Shown one piece after another: positions 1 through 7,886 of a stretch of DNA of 64,000 bases. Made by a program: the position numbers and the translations under genes. Source of the DNA: Parapedobacter sp037190485 (lineage in GTDB: Bacteria; Bacteroidota; Bacteroidia; Sphingobacteriales; Sphingobacteriaceae); contig JBBCJB010000020.1 in the NCBI GenBank assembly GCA_037190485.1, forward strand, positions 248,001-312,000, read 5' to 3'. Each line of letters begins with the position of its first letter. Position 1 is the first letter of the stretch. The notes under the pieces are model-generated. The model was not told the origin of the DNA. It saw only the letters and a program-made list of their open reading frames with translations, and searched no databases.

Positions 1-189
1 GCGCGCAGGGATGTGTACGAGCACCCCCTCGCCCGTCGTGGCGACCGCCGACGCAGGTTTGGCCAACGGGATGGTCACGTCGCCCGCCACTGACCAGCCG
101 CTGGCTGGCAGCTTGAATAGCTCGGGCTGCGCAATGAGCTGCGAAGCCGACAGCACCATCAGGCCTAACAAAATAGGGAAAGATCTCAT
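1..189 (-). CDS. Secreted protein, N-terminal fragment (cut by window edge)
   Basis: An open minus-strand frame begins with ATG at 187-189 and runs off the left edge, giving the first 63 residues. The N-terminus is a clear signal peptide: Met-Arg-Ser, a hydrophobic stretch rich in Leu, Met and Val, then an Ala-Gln cleavage-like site near residue 21. The mature part starts with a Pro/Ala/Val-rich stretch in which I recognise no family. It lies 225 bp downstream of the seven-gene catabolic operon on the same strand and may be its last, exported member or an independent gene. Function is not assigned. Confidence 0.7.
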   Translation of the reverse strand, partial: MRSFPILLGLMVLSASQLIAQPELFKLPASGWSVAGDVTIPLAKPASAVATTGEGVLVHIPAR

Positions 190-414
190 AAAGACATGTT
201 CTGTGGTTTGTTACTAAAAAAATACAATTGCTTAAACGTTTTATCAACAACAAACAAGCATACGGAAGAAATCGGCAATGGATTGGTCTTTACAAAAATC
301 ACTACGTATTGGTCTGTTTGCTGTACATAACTCTGGACTGCAATGATAGCGTTTTTGTGTCGATTTAGAAAATACAGAATGCTATTTAACGTTTCCTTTA
401 GGTTTAGGGCACCG

Positions 415-1512
415 CTAGCGTTTCCTTGCGGTGACCGGCCAATAATCGGTTGCGTGGCCAGTTTGGACAACCGTGAGCCGGTCATACAACGCGACGGTGG
501 GGCAGATATGGATGGGGAGCGCATAAAGTACGTCGCCCACGCGGTAGCCGTGGCCAGCTGGCGCGGCCAGCACCAGGTGTTCTTCGCTGTGGCTCACGGG
601 CGTGAGGCCTGGGGTATCCAGGAAGTGGACGCGCCGATCCAGCGGGCTTTCGGAGGCGATGGCCTTATAGCCTAGATCGACGCAAACCCGGTCGGCGGCG
701 GGCAGGGAAACGACACGGCACAACACGAGGGCGGCGGGGAGGAATCCCTGTTCGGGCAGGCTGTCGCCATAGCCCTTGTCCCAAAAAACGAACGTACCGG
801 GGCTGCATTCCACCTCGGGGTATTGCACATAGACCGGAAACGAGGGCGAACCGCCGATGATGATCGTAGGCTTTTGCAATCCTTCGGCCTGCAGCTGCGC
901 GATCATCTGTGCGACGGGCTCGAAATTCGCTTTGCATAGCTGCTTGCGTTTCTCCAAATCAATCTCGCGCACATGTCCGTCATAGGCATGGAAGCCGCGG
1001 ATGGCCAACCCTTTGGAAGCATCGCAATAGCGATAAAGCGCCAATGCTGCCAAGCCGGGCCGGATTCCTGTACGTCCCATACCAATATTAAGGTCGATAT
1101 AGGTATCTAATTGCTGATGGTTTGCCCAAGCGGCTTCCGAAAGCGCACGGGCAGACGTTTCGTTGTCAACAACCGCCGAATAGCGTGTATCGGGGAAGCG
1201 CTCGATCAGGGCGAGCAACCGATGGATTTTGGGGCCGTTCACCGGGTAAGCTAATAATGCATCGGGTGCACCGGTTTCGCCTAGTAGCTCCGCCTCGGCA
1301 ATGGTGGCGCATTTGTATTTGGTGATACCGGCAGCGAGCTGAAGCTGCAGGACTTCCTTGGTTTTATGGGTCTTGATATGCGGACGCAGGCGAGCCACGT
1401 CGCCAATCATCTCGATGGCTGTTGCAATATTACGCTGCACACGCGCCGGATAAACCAGCAATGCCGGTGAATCCACGTCATCGGCGTTATCGAGGAGATA
1501 CCAATTTTCCAT
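415..1512 (-). CDS. D-threonine aldolase-like PLP enzyme (alanine racemase N-terminal fold)
   Basis: The 365-residue protein has the fold-type III PLP pattern of D-threonine aldolase and D-serine dehydratase. The segment R-P-H-x-K-T-H-K at about residues 43-50 supplies the Schiff-base lysine (K47 expected), and near the C-terminus H335-x-C337 matches the divalent-metal site of this family. Family members cleave or dehydrate D-beta-hydroxy amino acids. No signal peptide is seen, so it should act in the cytoplasm. Only one base separates it from the ceramidase-like gene upstream, and it is the last clear member of the operon. The substrate is not known; an amino acid with a beta-hydroxyl released by the neighbouring amidohydrolases is an inference. 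Confidence 0.85.
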   Translation of the reverse strand: MENWYLLDNADDVDSPALLVYPARVQRNIATAIEMIGDVARLRPHIKTHKTKEVLQLQLAAGITKYKCATIAEAELLGETGAPDALLAYPVNGPKIHRLLALIERFPDTRYSAVVDNETSARALSEAAWANHQQLDTYIDLNIGMGRTGIRPGLAALALYRYCDASKGLAIRGFHAYDGHVREIDLEKRKQLCKANFEPVAQMIAQLQAEGLQKPTIIIGGSPSFPVYVQYPEVECSPGTFVFWDKGYGDSLPEQGFLPAALVLCRVVSLPAADRVCVDLGYKAIASESPLDRRVHFLDTPGLTPVSHSEEHLVLAAPAGHGYRVGDVLYALPIHICPTVALYDRLTVVQTGHATDYWPVTARKR

Positions 1513-1513
1513 G

Positions 1514-2890
1514 TTATGTGCTTTTCTGTAAATCCTTCAATTGTTCGACCAACTTTTCTCGTATGGTCTCTTCGGCGTGCGGCGCCAAAAAGCTCGTTCG
1601 ACAACGCCAGGTTTCATACCCTCCCCTTTCCAATTCATGGGCAGGGGGTACGTAACCCACGTAATCATTGGCCAGGCAAATGGTGAAATACTTTTCGTTT
1701 GGCCATGCGGCCTTGATGTTGAGCCCGGTCTCGGAAAAAAATTCACCACCTAAAGCACCAATGGCGCCATCGCCTATCCGGAAACTTTGAACGGAGATGC
1801 TCCGGTAATCCGGAAATTCGGCGAGCAACACCTGTTCCCGCGCATATACCTGCTCGAAACACCGGGGCTGGCCGAATTCCACGCGTTCGTAATCCGTTTC
1901 TGACACGATTCGCCTGGCGTGTTCCACCTCGGATGGCATAGGCTTCCGAACGCCGACGGAAGCGGACGTGTGCGCCATACCCAACGCTGGATTGGACTCC
2001 CATTCGATATCGCCCAGCGAATCAACGGCGGCTGCGGCCAAATCCCCGCCGATGAGCGCACTCTTCTCGTGATCGCCTTTGGGATAACGGTCGGGATGCT
2101 GGAAATCCCAGATATTGACTTCCCCACTGGTGCCATTGCTCATCATGGCAACAAAATCGGAACCGGCGCCTACGCCGGATGCGACAGCCCGGGCGAAATA
2201 ACCAAAATAATCGGCACTAATCGTGCCGCGCGGACAATCGCCTACGTAATGGAGCGAATAATTTGCAAGCAGGCTGATCCACTGGCCATCCAATTCCTGT
2301 ACGGCCAGGTAACGTAAGCCGGGATCCGGTACCGTGGTAGGCTCGATAATGCGCCCTTCATCGCCGAACGGATTGGTCTTGACCAAGTCCAACCCACCAG
2401 TGACCGGATTGACGGCCCGGTATCCGCTTTCCATGCGGTACCTCCGGCATAGCAGGTGCTGGGGTTGATCCACGCTGCCCCACCCAATCCGAGCAGGTGC
2501 CAGTCTGGCATAGGCTTCCTTGGCCGCCTGAACGATCAGCCCTGCCAATCGCTGGCGATACGCCCAATCGACATGCCCCATCAACAGGTCGGCCACCGAA
2601 CCCGCCGAATGGGTGTGGGTGCTGGCGATAAGCTGGTTAACGCGTGAAATTCCTAGGGTACGTGCTATTTCGGCTTTGACTTCATCCAGAAAATCGCGTT
2701 GCATGGCGCAGGTATCCACCATGACGATGAGCAGTACGGAACACCTATCCTGCAACACTAGAGCCTTGGCAAACAGCGAATCGGCGATCCTATTGGCATA
2801 GCGGCTTGTAAATTCACCATTAATAACGGTACCCAACGGAGGCGTAACGTCTACCTGCGCAGCACCTGCCCGGAATGTATGACTGTCCAT
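1514..2890 (-). CDS. Neutral/alkaline ceramidase-like amidohydrolase
   Basis: The 458-residue protein starts with the G-A-A-x-V-D-V-T-P-P-L-G signature of the neutral/alkaline non-lysosomal ceramidase N-terminal domain. The metal-binding segment S-T-H-T-H-S follows at about residues 90-95, with H92 and H94 the probable zinc ligands. Members hydrolyse the amide bond of ceramides or of unrelated small amides. It is much shorter than true ceramidases (about 650-750 residues), lacks their C-terminal domain and has no signal peptide, so a cytoplasmic amidase on a small substrate is more likely than a lipid hydrolase. It lies 7 bp after the M19 peptidase gene and 1 bp before the D-threonine-aldolase-like gene. 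Confidence 0.8.
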   Translation of the reverse strand: MDSHTFRAGAAQVDVTPPLGTVINGEFTSRYANRIADSLFAKALVLQDRCSVLLIVMVDTCAMQRDFLDEVKAEIARTLGISRVNQLIASTHTHSAGSVADLLMGHVDWAYRQRLAGLIVQAAKEAYARLAPARIGWGSVDQPQHLLCRRYRMESGYRAVNPVTGGLDLVKTNPFGDEGRIIEPTTVPDPGLRYLAVQELDGQWISLLANYSLHYVGDCPRGTISADYFGYFARAVASGVGAGSDFVAMMSNGTSGEVNIWDFQHPDRYPKGDHEKSALIGGDLAAAAVDSLGDIEWESNPALGMAHTSASVGVRKPMPSEVEHARRIVSETDYERVEFGQPRCFEQVYAREQVLLAEFPDYRSISVQSFRIGDGAIGALGGEFFSETGLNIKAAWPNEKYFTICLANDYVGYVPPAHELERGGYETWRCRTSFLAPHAEETIREKLVEQLKDLQKST

Positions 2891-2897
2891 ATACTGT

Positions 2898-3980
2898 TTA
2901 GCTCCACGCTTGCCGTAAAAACCGCAGCCAATTGCCGTGGAAAATGTTGTCGATATCCGCGTCTGCGTACCCTCGACGCCCGAGGATTCCGTCGAATTTC
3001 TGGAGGTCGGCGATGGAATTCAAATCCCAGGGGCTTTGCTCCGTGCCAAAGATGCCATCCAAGTCGCTCCCGATGCCGATGTGATCGGCGTTGCCCGCAA
3101 GCTGGCAGATGTGATCCCAATGGTCTACCATACGCTCCAAGCGGATGTCTAGCTGCCACGGGTCGGAGGTCTTGTCGATGAATCGATGATCCATGGCCCA
3201 GCAATCAAGCATGCCCCCAATCACTGCGCCGCGCGACACCAACCGCTTGATCTGCTCGTCGGTAAGCTGGCGCTGCACGGGCACGAGCTGGCGCACGTTG
3301 TGGTGGCTGGCCCAAATCGGCCCTTCGTAGGCATCCAACGCCTGGTCGAATCCTTCATCCGTAAGGTGGGTGACGTCCAGGATGATGTCGAGCTCGCCCA
3401 TGACCTTCAGGAGCTCCAAGCCCTTGGGGTGTATCCTGCCCATTGTCTTGGTGCCATCCGCGTACCGACCGGGGCCGAAATGCGAAAGCCCCACGGCCCG
3501 CAGCCCGTAAGCGTGTGCCCGGTATAGGTAGTCGATGTCGACCAGTGAGTCGGTGCCTTCCAGGCTGAGGATGTAGCCAATGGGCTTTTTGCCGTTTGCC
3601 GTCCGTTCGTCCGTCCATCGCGTTAGGTGGGTTTCCAACGAGGCTAAATCCGTAATCTGTACCATTTCACCCACGGCTTCCATCTCCCGGTACCAAGCGA
3701 GCTGCGCCTGGGTCATCGCCCAAGCTTGCTGCGGTGAATTCCAGGCCGTAGGCGTGTAGCTGGAGGGCCGATAGCGCGCGAGTTGCGTGGCCACGACCAA
3801 ACCGATCTGGCCATCGCGCAATGCGGGCAGGCAAACCGTGCCCTTACCCCGATCGTTCTTGTCGGTCATGTTCGATTCGCGCTGCCGGATTTCTTCCAAC
3901 GGAAGGGAAAGATCCCGGTTCCATTCGATGGCATTCATCGCCAAATCCAAATGCGCATCAACTATCAGTCTTTTCTTCAT
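2898..3980 (-). CDS. Membrane dipeptidase family M19 (renal dipeptidase-like)
   Basis: A 360-residue amidohydrolase-fold protein with the M19 zinc ligands: D-A-H-L-D near the start (H10, D12), E141 in a L-E-G-T-D segment, H205 in D-V-T-H-L, and the S-H-H-N-x-R segment at about 225-230 (usually S-H-S-N). M19 enzymes cleave dipeptides, including those with a D-residue at the C-terminal position, and related amides. No signal peptide is visible, so the enzyme is probably cytoplasmic. Its first 23 bases overlap the end of the degenerate dehydrogenase gene upstream, consistent with translational coupling. Together with the ceramidase-like gene it provides two amide-cleaving activities in one operon. 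Confidence 0.88.
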   Translation of the reverse strand: MKKRLIVDAHLDLAMNAIEWNRDLSLPLEEIRQRESNMTDKNDRGKGTVCLPALRDGQIGLVVATQLARYRPSSYTPTAWNSPQQAWAMTQAQLAWYREMEAVGEMVQITDLASLETHLTRWTDERTANGKKPIGYILSLEGTDSLVDIDYLYRAHAYGLRAVGLSHFGPGRYADGTKTMGRIHPKGLELLKVMGELDIILDVTHLTDEGFDQALDAYEGPIWASHHNVRQLVPVQRQLTDEQIKRLVSRGAVIGGMLDCWAMDHRFIDKTSDPWQLDIRLERMVDHWDHICQLAGNADHIGIGSDLDGIFGTEQSPWDLNSIADLQKFDGILGRRGYADADIDNIFHGNWLRFLRQAWS

Positions 3981-4860
3981 CTATTTCAGGATATCGTTGC
4001 ATAAGTTCCCGGATTTCCTGGCTGAAAACGCGATAACGTTCTTCCAGCCGACGCTCACCGCCATCCTGGGCCACCGGCCCATTACCGCCCAACAGAAGCC
4101 GCTCGATAAAGGTAGGCATTTGCGCGGCATTGCACAACTCCGGATTAAGGTCTTTCATGACCATGCCGTACGCGTAGGTGCCCATGAGGTCCATGTACCT
4201 GAAATTGCCAGCGAAAGGCAGGTAGTGACCGGCATCGTTGCGACAGGCCCGATCCACGCTTTCCACCGAAGCGAAGCCGTTTTCGACCAGGTAACACGCC
4301 TCCCTGGCCCAAGCGGCCATCATCCGTGCCCGGACACTGAAGCCGGTTTTGACCGTATAGGCCTGCTTGCTCCAGGCGGCCTGCGCAAGGTATTCCAAAA
4401 AACGCACGTGCTTGGGAGCCGAAACCGGATTACTGATGATTTCCAGGAAAAAGGTAAGGTCTGCAGGATAACACCAATTCAGTCCCAGGATACGATCGGG
4501 AGTCCGCGCATCGGCTTGCAACACTTCCAACGGGATACCCTCGGTATTGACGGCGATGAGGGTGTCCTTGTCCACGCGGTTTTCCAGCCGCTCGATGATC
4601 GCCTGCTTCTCCTCGGCATCTTCGGCGGTGACGCAAATGACCAAGGCGTAAGCAAGCGATGCTGGCCAAGCCGACATCAAGGTCAACGTTTCGGTTTTTG
4701 AGTCGTCCCCATCGGTGACGGCAAGCCCGGCCGCATCCACGTGCGTCGTAAGCAATGCGGTCTCCTGGCCTGCCGACAACAACATGCGCGCGATGCTGTA
4801 GGCTACTTTCCCATCGCCGACAACCAAGACGGCAGGCAGATCGTTGTTCGTTTCTAACAT
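3958..4860 (-). CDS. 3-hydroxyacyl-CoA dehydrogenase paralogue with lost catalytic residues
   Basis: The 300-residue protein has the two-domain layout of the 3-hydroxyacyl-CoA dehydrogenase family: a Rossmann G-D-G-K-V-A loop at residues 15-20 and an all-helical C-terminal dimerisation domain. It is clearly a paralogue of the gene at 6193-7185. However, the positions that carry the catalytic Ser, His and Asn in active enzymes read E107 (in N-T-E-G), N128 (in G-L-N-W) and R177 (in G-F-S-V-R); only the Glu (E140) is kept. It may bind a nucleotide but should not do standard hydride-transfer chemistry on a 3-hydroxyacyl group. A structural partner of the active paralogue or a changed activity are both possible. 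It ends inside the M19 gene (23-bp overlap). Confidence 0.75.
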   Translation of the reverse strand: MLETNNDLPAVLVVGDGKVAYSIARMLLSAGQETALLTTHVDAAGLAVTDGDDSKTETLTLMSAWPASLAYALVICVTAEDAEEKQAIIERLENRVDKDTLIAVNTEGIPLEVLQADARTPDRILGLNWCYPADLTFFLEIISNPVSAPKHVRFLEYLAQAAWSKQAYTVKTGFSVRARMMAAWAREACYLVENGFASVESVDRACRNDAGHYLPFAGNFRYMDLMGTYAYGMVMKDLNPELCNAAQMPTFIERLLLGGNGPVAQDGGERRLEERYRVFSQEIRELMQRYPEIDEEKTDS

Positions 4861-4880
4861 GCTATCTTAAAAATCCATTG

Positions 4881-6188
4881 CTATATTCCCTTCATCACCT
4901 CGGCCGCGACGGCGATGGCGTGGTCGATCTCCGATTCGGTATGCACGGCGCTGATGTACCAAAGTCCACGCCCGATTACCCGCACGCCCCGATCGTGCAG
5001 GCCGGCGATGAAAGCGTTCAATTTGGCTTTGTCTGCCGTTAGCGTGTCCCGGTAGTCGACCACGCGCGCCAGCGGGGTGAACGCGGTATTGAACATGGGG
5101 CCCATACCCTGCACCAGTAGGGGCTGGCCTGCTGCCTTCGCGCCCTCGCGCAGCCCTTCCATCAACCGTTTGCCCAGGCGGAACAGCCGCGGATAGGTAT
5201 CGGCATCGCGCTCCAACACACCGATGGTGGCCAGCGCTGCGGCTACCGTGGCATTGCTGCCATTCATCGTACCCGCATGTATGACCCGAGCCGACTCGAT
5301 TTCTTCCATCCATTCGCGCTTGCCGACGATGGCGCTGATGGGATACCCACTGGCGATGGCCTTGGCGAAAATCGAGAGATCTGGCGTAATGCCAAAATAT
5401 TCCTGCGCGCCGCCCAAACCAAGCCGGAATCCGGTGATGACTTCGTCAAAGATCAACGCGATACCGTAGGTGTCGCAGATTTCCCGTAGTCCCTCTAAAA
5501 AACCTTCCGCAGGCGGAATGCACCCGTTGTTGCACATCACCGGCTCGGTGATGATGGCGGCCAACTCGCCTTGGTACTTGGCGACGGTTTGCCGAACGAG
5601 CTCCAGGTCGTTCCACGGCAGGATGATGAATTCGTCGCGCGTACCCGTGGCCAGTCCGGCCGACCAAGGGAACGCTTCGGGCGTGTCCCGGCTGCCCAAA
5701 ACGTCTGCCGATGGCGTACTGACGCCCCAGGCCACGTTATCCAGCCAGCCGTGGTAATGGCCTTCGAAACGAAGGAATTTTTGTTTGCCCGTTTTGGCGC
5801 GGGCTACCCGGAACGCGGTCTGCACCGCTTCCGAACCGTCCAAACAGAACCGCATCAGCGCTGCCGACGGGATGAGGGCGTTCAGCTTCTCCGCGAGCTC
5901 GATTTCTTGGATATGCTGGCCGGCGTAAAGCTGCCCAAGGGCAGAATAGTCTTGGATGGCCGCCAGCACATCGGGATGCGAATGCCCCACGATGAGCGGC
6001 CCTTGGCTCAACGTGAAATCCAGGTATTCATTGCCGTCCACATCGTAGATGCGACTGCCTGCGCCTTGGCTGTAGAAAAGCGCATGGGGGTGGTTGTATT
6101 TCCTGAACTCGGAGGAAACCCCGCTGGCCAGGACTTTATTGGCCCGGGCCAGAAGCCGGGCTGATGCTTGATAACGGTTCGCTGTCAT
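4881..6188 (-). CDS. Class III aminotransferase, glutamate-1-semialdehyde aminomutase-like
   Basis: The 435-residue protein aligns by eye with glutamate-1-semialdehyde 2,1-aminomutase and related class III aminotransferases. The PLP-contacting Asp is D248 in F-D-E-V-I-T-G-F-R, and the Schiff-base Lys is K276 in F-A-K-A-I-A-S-G-Y-P. A-x-x-x-G-S-E-A at about 115-121 is also typical. I chose the ATG at 6186-6188 because longer in-frame starts would run far into the dehydrogenase gene whose stop lies 4 bases away. Sitting in a catabolic operon without haem genes, it is unlikely to be HemL and more likely an aminotransferase or aminomutase for an amino compound. A 20-bp gap separates it from the next gene. 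Confidence 0.85.
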   Translation of the reverse strand: MTANRYQASARLLARANKVLASGVSSEFRKYNHPHALFYSQGAGSRIYDVDGNEYLDFTLSQGPLIVGHSHPDVLAAIQDYSALGQLYAGQHIQEIELAEKLNALIPSAALMRFCLDGSEAVQTAFRVARAKTGKQKFLRFEGHYHGWLDNVAWGVSTPSADVLGSRDTPEAFPWSAGLATGTRDEFIILPWNDLELVRQTVAKYQGELAAIITEPVMCNNGCIPPAEGFLEGLREICDTYGIALIFDEVITGFRLGLGGAQEYFGITPDLSIFAKAIASGYPISAIVGKREWMEEIESARVIHAGTMNGSNATVAAALATIGVLERDADTYPRLFRLGKRLMEGLREGAKAAGQPLLVQGMGPMFNTAFTPLARVVDYRDTLTADKAKLNAFIAGLHDRGVRVIGRGLWYISAVHTESEIDHAIAVAAEVMKGI

Positions 6189-6192
6189 GTAC

Positions 6193-7185
6193 TTATAGGG
6201 ATACGTTTGCTGGTGTGTTGCCCACGGGTTGTTCCTGACGGTACCGCGCGGCCAATTCATAGATTTCACGGTTGAACCGGGCGAATGCCAATTCCCAACG
6301 CTTCGCGCTGGCCTCGTCATAGGGGTATAGTCCCCGCAGGTTATGGATGCCCCTCGCCCGTTCGGCAACCTGTCGTTGCATCACCTGCGGCACGTCTTTT
6401 CGATTGCTTAGCGCTGGAAACACGCGTTTAAATGCGGCCAGGTAATCTGACTCGCCCAAAAACGCCATCCGCTGGAAGATACCCATCATCGTAATCCACG
6501 AACCGGCGTCGTAACGGAAGGCCTTGTCGGCATCGGCAAACGTGGTATGGCCCCCTTCTATCAACGTGAGCGCCTCGCGATATACCGCATACATCAATCG
6601 ATTGGTGATAAAGCCGCGGATATCTTTCTTCAGCAACGTGGGTTCTTTGCCCCAAGCCTCGCCAAGCGCAACGATGTATTCGCCGATTGCCGGATTGGTG
6701 TCCTTGCCACAGGTGACTTCAAGAAACCGGGTCATGTAGGCAGGCTCAGCCCAGTGGATACCCAAGAACCGTGCGGGGTGTGGCACGAACGCCTGTAGAT
6801 CACTGATGGGGATGGCCGAGGTATTGGATGCGATGATCGCATCGCTGGATACCACGGCGGCGATTTCATGATAAACCGTCTGCTTGATCGCGGGGTCTTC
6901 CACGACACACTCCAGTACGATCCGACAGTTTGCCAGCTGCTGGTATTCTTCCACTAGGCACAGCGCGTCTATGCATCGCGTGATGCCGCCCGGCAAAACC
7001 CCGGCGGCATCGGCATGGCGCAATAAATCGCCGATATGCACGGCAGCCTTTGCTTTTTCTCCGGGTATCGGCGCCAAAGCAACAACCCGATGGCCGGCGG
7101 CCAGCAGCGAGACGACGATGCTGCTGCCCATCAAGCCCAGCCCTACAACGCCAATCTGCATCGATTTTATCACTTGTTGTTCCAT
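6193..7185 (-). CDS. 3-hydroxyacyl-CoA dehydrogenase family protein (catalytically intact)
   Basis: A 330-residue NAD-dependent dehydrogenase with an N-terminal Rossmann motif G-L-G-L-M-G (residues 15-20) followed by the helical dimerisation domain. The catalytic set of the family is present: S123 in N-T-S-A, H144 in G-I-H-W, E156 in F-L-E-V and N195 in F-I-T-N-R. Active members oxidise a 3-hydroxy group to a ketone, on acyl-CoA or on free acids such as carnitine or L-gulonate; the operon has no CoA ligase or thiolase, so a free hydroxy acid is at least as likely. Translation may start at the first ATG or at Met9. It is followed 4 bases later by the aminotransferase gene. Confidence 0.87.
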   Translation of the reverse strand: MEQQVIKSMQIGVVGLGLMGSSIVVSLLAAGHRVVALAPIPGEKAKAAVHIGDLLRHADAAGVLPGGITRCIDALCLVEEYQQLANCRIVLECVVEDPAIKQTVYHEIAAVVSSDAIIASNTSAIPISDLQAFVPHPARFLGIHWAEPAYMTRFLEVTCGKDTNPAIGEYIVALGEAWGKEPTLLKKDIRGFITNRLMYAVYREALTLIEGGHTTFADADKAFRYDAGSWITMMGIFQRMAFLGESDYLAAFKRVFPALSNRKDVPQVMQRQVAERARGIHNLRGLYPYDEASAKRWELAFARFNREIYELAARYRQEQPVGNTPANVSL

Positions 7186-7191
7186 GGACGG

Positions 7192-7578
7192 CTACGGGAG
7201 TTTGACGACGCAATCGATTTCCACGCGGATGCCTTCGGCCAGCACAGACTGAACAGTGGTACGCGCTGGGCGGACGCCGTTGAAATACGAGGCGTACACC
7301 GCATTATAACGATCGAATTCGCCGATATCCGCCAAATGAACGGTACATTTCACCACATCGTTCATCGTGGCACCGGCGGCTTGCACGATGGCCTTGATGT
7401 TATCCAACGTGCGGATGGTTTCTTCTTCGATGGTACCCAGCACGAATCGCGAGGTATTGAAATCGACCGCGGCTTGCCCGCTTACGAAAAGCAAGCCTCC
7501 TGCGATTACACCATCTGAATAGGCCCCTGTGACAAAGTTGGCATCGCGGTCGGGATGTACGATTTTCTGCTTGCTCAT
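7192..7578 (-). CDS. RidA family enamine/imine deaminase
   Basis: A 128-residue protein of the RidA/YjgF/UK114 family, the usual length. Recognisable segments include G-x-L-L-F-V-S-G-Q near residue 30 and the conserved Arg of R-P-A-R-T-T-V near residue 104, which holds the carboxylate of the imine substrate. RidA proteins hydrolyse reactive enamine/imine intermediates released by PLP enzymes. The operon contains two PLP enzymes, which fits. It is the first gene of the minus-strand operon, ends 6 bp before the next gene, and is preceded by a consensus-like promoter at 7622-7629. Confidence 0.92.
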   Translation of the reverse strand: MSKQKIVHPDRDANFVTGAYSDGVIAGGLLFVSGQAAVDFNTSRFVLGTIEEETIRTLDNIKAIVQAAGATMNDVVKCTVHLADIGEFDRYNAVYASYFNGVRPARTTVQSVLAEGIRVEIDCVVKLP

Positions 7579-7621
7579 ACGCGCTGTTTTTGCTTCGTTT
7601 CTGCTATGATTAATTGATAAA

Positions 7622-7629
7622 CAAAGGTA
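7622..7629 (-). promoter_or_regulatory. Promoter -7 element of the RidA operon
   Basis: Read on the minus strand these bases are TACCTTTG, a match to the Bacteroidota TAnnTTTG element. Transcription would start roughly 6 bases further on, leaving a leader of about 35 nt before the RidA ATG. A second match on the same strand, TAAGTTTG, lies at 7706-7713. The 185-bp stretch between this operon and the plus-strand genes to the right therefore carries divergent promoters. Confidence 0.5.
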
Positions 7630-7763
7630 ACGCGATGCCTAACGGGGGTCTATTACATTTATTTGCATTTGTGGTATTATTTTTCGGACGTGAAAACCCC
7701 ATAACCAAACTTAATATGCCCTTAACCTTGATGTAAAATTCCCTCCCCATATTTGTATGCAAC

Positions 7764-7877
7764 ATGGAGTATCTATTGGAATTGTCCATTTGTGCCATCA
7801 TCGGCGGCTTGACCTTGTTCGGGTACTTGTTTGCCAAGTACGTAGACGTCAAGTTCGAGGATGGCGAAGAATACTGA
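7764..7877 (+). CDS. 37-residue single-pass membrane microprotein
   Basis: A short frame of 37 codons with ATG at 7764 and TGA at 7875-7877. The product has one hydrophobic helix (about residues 3-24, rich in Leu, Ile, Gly, Phe) followed by a charged tail ending in Asp/Glu-rich residues and Tyr, which predicts a small inner-membrane protein with a short acidic tail. It ends 9 bases before the LpxH-like gene on the same strand, so co-transcription is likely. The imperfect promoter-like sequence CATATTTG lies just upstream (7748-7755). I know no named family for it. Confidence 0.5.
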   Translation: MEYLLELSICAIIGGLTLFGYLFAKYVDVKFEDGEEY

Positions 7878-7886
7878 CCCCTACCT

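Noticed and set aside
3787..4701. Plus-strand 304-codon frame opposite the degenerate dehydrogenase
   Set aside because: Antisense shadow of a well-supported minus-strand gene in GC-rich DNA; no family features and Arg/His/Pro-rich content.
4881..6188. hemL (haem synthesis) for the aminomutase-like gene
   Set aside because: Context is catabolic and no haem gene is nearby; sequence alone does not separate the aminomutase from related class III aminotransferases.
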